Assembly (NCBI GenBank): GCA_015494165.1
Contig: WGBS01000066.1
Span: 1-17,169 of the forward strand
Source: Gammaproteobacteria bacterium
GTDB taxonomy: Bacteria > Pseudomonadota > Gammaproteobacteria > S144-34
Direction: 5' to 3'
Length of the DNA: 17,169 bases
Below, in pieces: positions 13,284-17,169 of the stretch (position 1 is its first letter; each line of letters starts with the position of its first letter). Position numbers and translations under genes: made by a program. The notes beneath the pieces are model-generated. The model did no database searches, was not told the DNA's origin, and saw only the letters and a program-made list of their open reading frames with translations.

Positions 13284-14048
13284 TCAGAGCTGGAAGACCT
13301 GCCCGCCCCGCAGCGGCCGCACCTGCAGACGCTCGACGCGCTCGCGGCACTGGGCGTAGATCAGCTCCTCCTCGCCCGGCTTGAGGTGCGTGAGATAGAC
13401 CCGCGGGCGGTGGTTGAGCTTTCGCAGGTCGGCGGCGAGGAGGCTCGGGCAGTAGTGGCCGGCCTTGCGGCTGAGGGGCTCCTCGTGGTCGGAGAAGGCG
13501 GTCTCGACGATGAGCACGTCGAGGCGCTCGTGGCGGTTGAGCGCCTCCCAGAAGGCGTCGTTGCTCGAGGTGTCGCCGCTGAAGGCGAAGGCCCCGGTGG
13601 CGCACTCGACACGGTAGCCGGCGGCCGGCACCGCGTGCGCGACCTCGATCATCTCGATCACGCGCCCGCCGATCTCGCGGCGCTCGCCGGGGCGCATGGG
13701 CTCGAAGCGCACCGCCGGGCGCTCCGGCGAGGGCAGCTTGGTGAAGTCCGGCCAGATCACCCAGTTGAACACGTGCCGGCGGATGGCCTCGATGGTCTCG
13801 GCGCGCGCGTGCACCGTGATGGGCCCGTCGAGACGGTCGAACACGGTGTCGACCAGCAGCGGCATCCCGGCCACGTGGTCCAGGTGCGAGTGCGTGAGGA
13901 AGATGTGGCGGATGGAGGCCATCTCGTGGAGGGCGAGATCCCACACCCCGGTGCCGGCGTCGATCAGGATGTCGTCGTCGACCAGCAGCGAGGTGGTGCG
14001 CAGCCCCGTGCCGATCCCGCCGCTCGCGCCCAGTACCTGCAGCCGCAT
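13284..14048 (-). CDS. Metallo-beta-lactamase-fold hydrolase, class II cAMP-phosphodiesterase-like
   Basis: The 254-residue protein begins MRLQVLGASGGIGTGLRTTS. It carries the dinuclear metal motif THSHLDH (52-58), His138 (EVAHAVPAAG), Asp159 in FSGDTSSNDAFW, and His221 in YLTHLKPGE, that is, a full metal ligand set. The RTTSLLVDDDILIDAGTG opening, FNWVIWPDF (94-102) and the final RGGQVFQL resemble class II 3',5'-cyclic-nucleotide phosphodiesterases. The substrate is not proven; related folds include lactonases and RNA-processing enzymes. ATG 14048 gives the usual N-terminus, but a GTG at 14060 in frame has the better ribosome site (GGAAGGG), adding VKRV. It is transcribed in the ffh direction, 168 bp upstream of it, and diverges from ypjD. 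Confidence 0.9.
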   Translation of the reverse strand: MRLQVLGASGGIGTGLRTTSLLVDDDILIDAGTGVWDLALHEMASIRHIFLTHSHLDHVAGMPLLVDTVFDRLDGPITVHARAETIEAIRRHVFNWVIWPDFTKLPSPERPAVRFEPMRPGERREIGGRVIEMIEVAHAVPAAGYRVECATGAFAFSGDTSSNDAFWEALNRHERLDVLIVETAFSDHEEPLSRKAGHYCPSLLAADLRKLNHRPRVYLTHLKPGEEELIYAQCRERVERLQVRPLRGGQVFQL

Positions 14049-14159
14049 GACCCGTTTCACTGTTCCCTTCCAGGTCGCCGTGCCCCCGCGGATGCGAGGA
14101 TCGTGCCAGCCGCGGGCACGCCGTTCTGCCGCCTGCGTCACACCCCGCGTGCGCCCGGG

Positions 14160-14194
14160 TGACGCGGGGCGTCCGGCGCTGACGCGGCGCGTCC
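14160..14194. promoter_or_regulatory. Twin palindromic sites between the hydrolase and ypjD genes
   Basis: TGACGCGGGGCGTCC (14160-14174) and TGACGCGGCGCGTCC (14180-14194) are direct repeats, each containing a GACGC...GCGTC palindrome, with centres exactly 20 bp (about two helical turns) apart. A TGACGC half site occurs on the minus strand at 14140-14135, just outside a GTGACGC/GCGTCAC pairing. They lie 32-66 bp upstream of a CACAAT -10-like box of ypjD (14226-14231). This suggests binding of a dimeric regulator to two adjacent sites; the protein is unknown. Confidence 0.45.
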
Positions 14195-14264
14195 CGCCCG
14201 CGTGGCCTTTTGCCCGCGCCCTTGGCACAATGGCAGGCCCTTCAAGGGCTTCGCGGACAGGCAG

Positions 14265-15077
14265 ATGAGCTGGAGCGCATCGGCGGGCCCGGCGGCCGTG
14301 GTCCTCTACCTGGTCTCGGCGGCGCTGCTGCTGCGCCGGCTGCGGCGCTGCGCCGAAGGGGCGGCCGCGCCCAAGGCCGGCCCGCTGGCGGTGGGCCTGG
14401 TGGCCCTCGCCCTGCATGCCGTCAATCTTTCGGCGCGCCTGGTGAGCCCCGAGGGGCTCAACATGGGCTTCTTCAACGCCCTCTCGGTGGTCTCGTGGAT
14501 GGCGGCGCTCATCGTGCTGGTCGCGGCCTGGCGGGAGCCGGTGGAGAACCTCGGCATCGCGGTGCTGCCGCTGGCGGCGCTGGCGCTGGCGCTGGAGCTC
14601 GCCTTCCAGTCCGAGCACCTGATCCTCGCCGGCGCGCCGTGGACGCTGGAGGCGCACGTGCTGATCTCGATCGTGGCCTACAGCCTGCTCAGCATCGCCG
14701 CGGTCCACGCCCTCGTCCTCGCCTGGGAGGATCACGCCCTCCACGCGCATCACGCCGGCGGCCTGGTGCGGGCGCTGCCGCCGCTCGCGACCATGGAGCG
14801 GCTGCTGTTCCGGCTCATCGCCGCCGGCTTCGTGCTGCTGACGCTCGCGCTCGCCACCGGCTTCCTCTTCGTCGACGACCTCTTCGCCCAGCACCTGGTC
14901 CACAAGACCGTGCTCTCCATCGCCGCATGGGCGCTGTTCGGCCTGCTGCTCTTCGGCCGCTGGCGCTTCGGCTGGCGCGGGCGCGTGGCCATCCGCTGGA
15001 CGCTGGGCGGCTTCGTGTGCCTGGCGCTCGCCTACTTCGGCACCAAGCTGGTGCTGGAGCTCATCCTCGCGCGCTGA
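14265..15077 (+). CDS. ypjD: YpjD/CcsA-type inner-membrane cytochrome c assembly family protein
   Basis: The 270-residue polytopic protein has about eight hydrophobic segments (10-25, 41-60, 70-88, 96-115, 132-152, 181-203, 212-231, 246-266). It matches YpjD of the CcmC/CcsA superfamily: HVLISIVAYSLLSIAAVHAL (131-150), PPLATMERLLFRLIAAGF (172-189), the block HLVHKTVLSIAAWALFGLLL (210-229), and GRVAIRWTLGGF (239-250). His131, His148, His210 and His213 are candidate heme contacts. The family is grouped with heme-handling proteins, but the exact YpjD role is not settled. ATG 14265 begins just before the first membrane segment; only a weak AGG precedes it. It stands between ffh and the CNNM/CBS gene as in E. 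coli, and is cotranscribed with the latter (34-bp gap). Confidence 0.92.
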   Translation: MSWSASAGPAAVVLYLVSAALLLRRLRRCAEGAAAPKAGPLAVGLVALALHAVNLSARLVSPEGLNMGFFNALSVVSWMAALIVLVAAWREPVENLGIAVLPLAALALALELAFQSEHLILAGAPWTLEAHVLISIVAYSLLSIAAVHALVLAWEDHALHAHHAGGLVRALPPLATMERLLFRLIAAGFVLLTLALATGFLFVDDLFAQHLVHKTVLSIAAWALFGLLLFGRWRFGWRGRVAIRWTLGGFVCLALAYFGTKLVLELILAR

Positions 15078-15115
15078 TGGACGCGCCCCCGCCCGCCCCG
15101 GAGGCAGCGCCGTGA
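15077..15115 (+). CDS. 12-codon mini-ORF bridging ypjD and the CNNM/CBS gene
   Basis: The ATG shares its A with the ypjD stop (TGATG at 15075-15079). The frame encodes MDAPPPAPEAAP, and its TGA (15113-15115) overlaps the GTG start of the next gene (GTGA). Such a chain would let ribosomes pass from ypjD to the next start by reinitiation. No ribosome site of its own is visible, and chance is a serious alternative. Confidence 0.25.
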   Translation: MDAPPPAPEAAP

Positions 15116-16410
15116 GCGACGTCCCGCTCGGGCTGCTCTTCGGCCTGCTCGCGTTGCTGATCGTGCTCTCGGCCTTCTTCTCGGGCTCCGAGACGGGGCT
15201 CATGACGCTCAACCGCTACCGGCTGCGCCACCTCGCGCGCGCCGGCCACCCCGGCGCGCGCCGCGCCGCGCGCCTGCTCGAGCGGCCCGACCGCCTCATC
15301 GGCGTCATCCTCCTCGGCAACAACTTCGTCAACATCCTCGCCTCCTCGGTGGCGACGGTCATCGCCCTGCGCCTGCTCGGGGAGGCGGGGGTGGCCGTGG
15401 CGGCGGGGCTGCTGACGCTCGTGATCCTCATCTTCGCCGAGGTGGCGCCCAAGACCCTCGCCGCCCTCTACCCCGAGCGCCTCGCCTTCCCCGCGGCCTT
15501 CGTCCTCGAGCCGCTGCTGCGCCTGCTCTACCCCCTGGTGTGGGCCACCAACGGGATCGCCAATGCGCTGCTGCGCCTGCTGCGCGTGGACGTGGAGGCG
15601 GCCGGGGAGCAGCCCCTCACGCGCGAGGAGCTGCGCACGGTCCTGATCGAGGCCGGCGGCATGATCCCGCGCCGCCACCAGGCCATGCTGCTCAGCATCC
15701 TCGACCTCGAGCGCCTGTCGGTCGAGGACATCATGGTCCCGCGCGGCGAGATCGTGGGCCTCGACATCGACGAGCCCTGGGAGCAGGTGGTCGAGCGGCT
15801 CACCCAGGCCGAGCACACGCGCCTGCCCGTCTACCACGGCAGCATCGAGCGCATCGTCGGCTTCCTGCATGTGCGCAACGTGGTGCGCCTGCTCGCCGCG
15901 GGCGAGCTCGACCGCGAGCGCCTGCTCGCCGCGGTGCGCGAGCCCTACTTCGTGCCCGAGGGCACGCCCCTCATGACCCAGCTCCTCAACTTCCAGCGCG
16001 AGCGCCGGCGCATCGCCCTGGTCGTCGACGAGTACGGCGAGATCCTCGGGCTGGTCACGCTCGAGGACATCCTCGAGGAGGTGGTGGGCGAGTTCACCAC
16101 CGACCCCTCGGTGCGCGGGCGCGGCATCCGCCGCGAGCCCGACGGCAGCTTCCTGGTCGCCGGCGGCGTGCCCGTGCGCGACATCAACCGCGCGCTCGGC
16201 ATCGAGCTCCCCACGGACGGGCCGCGCACCCTCAACGGCCTCATCCTCGAGCACATGGAGACCATCCCCGAGCCCGGCACCAGCATGCTGATCGCCGGCT
16301 ACCCGGTGGAGATCGTGCAGACGGCCGAGAACAGCGTGAAGCTCGCGCGCATACAGCCGCGGCGGCCGCCGCGCCGCAGCCGCCGCGGGGAAGGCGGCGA
16401 CGGCGCCTGA
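15112..16410 (+). CDS. CNNM/CBS-domain (HlyC/CorC, YfjD-type) transporter
   Basis: The 432-residue membrane protein matches the CNNM/CorB group, linked to Mg2+ (and Co2+) homeostasis. The N-terminal CNNM domain (about 1-190) has the signatures FFSGSETGLMTLNRYRL (22-38), LLGNNFVNILASS (67-79) and LIFAEVAPKTLAALYPERLA (106-125). A Bateman pair of CBS domains follows (about 200-325: VEDIMVPRGEIVGLD; VVDEYGEILGLVTLEDILEE). The CorC/HlyC C-terminal domain is about 340-412, followed by a short Arg-rich tail. GTG 15112 is preceded by GGAGG at suitable spacing. Same position next to ypjD as yfjD of E. coli. Nucleotide (ATP-Mg) binding to the CBS pair is known for relatives and inferred here. Confidence 0.95.
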   Translation: MSDVPLGLLFGLLALLIVLSAFFSGSETGLMTLNRYRLRHLARAGHPGARRAARLLERPDRLIGVILLGNNFVNILASSVATVIALRLLGEAGVAVAAGLLTLVILIFAEVAPKTLAALYPERLAFPAAFVLEPLLRLLYPLVWATNGIANALLRLLRVDVEAAGEQPLTREELRTVLIEAGGMIPRRHQAMLLSILDLERLSVEDIMVPRGEIVGLDIDEPWEQVVERLTQAEHTRLPVYHGSIERIVGFLHVRNVVRLLAAGELDRERLLAAVREPYFVPEGTPLMTQLLNFQRERRRIALVVDEYGEILGLVTLEDILEEVVGEFTTDPSVRGRGIRREPDGSFLVAGGVPVRDINRALGIELPTDGPRTLNGLILEHMETIPEPGTSMLIAGYPVEIVQTAENSVKLARIQPRRPPRRSRRGEGGDGA

Positions 16411-16455
16411 GGGCGCTTCCGTCGGCGCCTCGCGCGCGCTCGTGCGCCGCGCACG

Positions 16456-16483
16456 TTGCCGCCCCCCGCCGCGCACCTATAAT
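16456..16483 (+). promoter_or_regulatory. Promoter of the FHA gene
   Basis: TTGCCG (16456-16461), a 16-nt spacer and a perfect TATAAT (16478-16483) predict a start near 16490, giving a leader of about 45 nt. The gap 16411-16534 contains no gene. Confidence 0.7.
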
Positions 16484-16502
16484 CGCCGGTACGCGCCGGA
16501 AG

Positions 16503-16520
16503 GCATGCCTTCGCATGCCG
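16503..16520 (+). other. Leader hairpin upstream of the FHA gene
   Basis: GGCATGC (16503-16509) and GCATGCC (16514-16520) form a perfect 7-bp stem with loop CTTC. It ends 6 nt before the AGGAGG at 16527-16532. It also contains an in-frame ATG at 16505, so it could hide an alternative start. Confidence 0.45.
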
Positions 16521-16534
16521 GGCCGCAGGAGGCC

Positions 16535-17146
16535 ATGCCCAAGATCACGCTCAGCTTCCGCGAGCGCGTGCTCAAGGTCCTCCCCCTGGAGGAGGGCGAG
16601 ACCCTGATCGGCCGCGCGCCCGACTGCGACCTCCAGATCGACAGCCTCGCGGTCGCCCTGCATCACGCGCGCATCGTCACGCGCGGCGGCGAGAGCGTCA
16701 TCTTCGACCTCGGCGGCGGGCTGCGCGTGGGCGGCCAGCCGGTGCGCGAGCACCGCCTGGCCGACGGCGACCGCGTGCTGCTCGGCAAGCACGTGCTGAC
16801 CTACTCGCCCGAGGACGTGACGACCGCCGAGCGTCTCGCCCCCGAGGGGCCGTCCGCCGGCGCCGCGCCGCGCCGCGCCTGGCTGCAGGTCCTCAGCGGC
16901 CCGCGCGTGGGCAAGGCGCTGCCGCTCACGCGCAGCCTGGTGCGCATCGGCCGCCAGGGCGAGCAGAGCGTGATCATCGCCCGCCGCGCCAACGGCTACT
17001 ACGTCAGCGCGCTCGAGGGCGAGGAGCCGCCACGGCTCGGCGACCGCCCGCTCGGCGAGGAGCCGCAGCCGCTGCGTGACGGCGACGTGCTCGAGGTCGC
17101 GGGCGTGCGCATGCAGTTCTTCTGCGAGGAGGCCGTGCAGGCATGA
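16535..17146 (+). CDS. FHA-domain protein with two FHA-like modules
   Basis: The 203-residue soluble protein opens with a forkhead-associated domain (1-95), a phosphothreonine-binding fold: GETLIGRAPDCDLQIDSLAV (21-40) with Gly26-Arg27 and Ser37, then HHARIV (43-48), a LADGDRVLLGKHVLTY end. After an Ala/Pro/Gly linker (100-114) a second FHA-like module (115-196) has LVRIGRQGEQSVIIARRANG (135-154) and LRDGDVLEVAGVRMQFF. The second lacks the usual Ser/His pair after Gly-Arg and may not bind phosphothreonine. ATG 16535 gives the standard start but its AGGAGG is only 2 nt away; ATG 16505 in frame would add ten residues. The stop overlaps the next start (ATGA), so the following gene is coupled to it. 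Confidence 0.9.
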   Translation: MPKITLSFRERVLKVLPLEEGETLIGRAPDCDLQIDSLAVALHHARIVTRGGESVIFDLGGGLRVGGQPVREHRLADGDRVLLGKHVLTYSPEDVTTAERLAPEGPSAGAAPRRAWLQVLSGPRVGKALPLTRSLVRIGRQGEQSVIIARRANGYYVSALEGEEPPRLGDRPLGEEPQPLRDGDVLEVAGVRMQFFCEEAVQA

Positions 17147-17169
17147 GCCGCGAGCGGCGCCGCTTCACC
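17143..17169 (+). CDS. 5' end of a gene, probably PilZ-domain protein (partial)
   Basis: ATG 17143 overlaps the FHA gene stop by 4 bp and has AGGAGG about 9 nt upstream. Only nine codons lie in the window: MSRERRRFT. An ERRRFxR-type start is typical of PilZ domains, where the Arg-rich N-terminal motif binds cyclic di-GMP. With nine residues this is a guess on motif; that a coupled gene starts here is much firmer. Confidence 0.5.

Noticed and set aside
14222..14238. Sigma-54 promoter (TTGGCAC...) upstream of ypjD
   Set aside because: The -24 GG part fits, but the -12 TTGC element is absent at the required spacing; CACAAT as a weak -10 is simpler.

Overview
This window is very GC-rich, with codons heavily biased to G or C at the third position. 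It looks like the chromosome of a free-living, motile gammaproteobacterium. The best evidence is gene order: the rpsP-rimM-trmD-rplS operon and ffh on one strand, facing a ypjD-like gene and a CNNM/CBS (YfjD/CorC) gene on the other, is the arrangement found in E. coli and relatives. A Chromatiales/Ectothiorhodospiraceae-like lineage would fit the composition, but that is inference. Motility is suggested by a chemoreceptor gene with a good flagellar sigma-28 promoter.

Layout. Positions 1-521 hold two pieces of pncC (CinA family) facing each other. A 62-bp perfect inverted repeat and a microhomology junction suggest a fold-back chimera at a contig end. Positions 662-2695 (minus) encode a chemoreceptor. 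Positions 2902-6781 form an accessory cell-envelope locus. On the minus strand is a small secreted protein with a duplicated module and a His/Glu/Pro repeat tail. Diverging from it is a three-gene set: a DUF6502-type HTH protein, a DUF5666-type lipoprotein with a similar Pro/Glu repeat tail, and an outer-membrane beta-barrel protein. The divergent intergenic region carries two near-identical T6-centred inverted repeats, one just upstream of each start codon. This locus is the best candidate here for an undescribed system.

Positions 6898-9489 encode MutS. It converges on the ribosomal/tRNA-modification operon (minus: rpsP 11557, rimM, trmD, rplS ending at 9576) across a spacer of heptameric repeats. 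ffh (minus, 11739-13115) and a metallo-beta-lactamase-fold hydrolase resembling class II cyclic-nucleotide phosphodiesterases (minus, 13284-14048) follow. Diverging from the hydrolase are a CcsA/YpjD-type heme-handling membrane protein (14265-15077), a CNNM/CBS transporter (15112-16410), a two-module FHA protein (16535-17146) and the first codons of a likely PilZ-domain gene (from 17143).

The housekeeping part covers translation fidelity (S16, RimM, TrmD, L19), membrane targeting (Ffh) and mismatch repair. The envelope locus looks like a self-contained, possibly autoregulated unit. No intergenic gap exceeds about 220 bp, and I saw no tRNA, rRNA, CRISPR array, insertion sequence or prophage.
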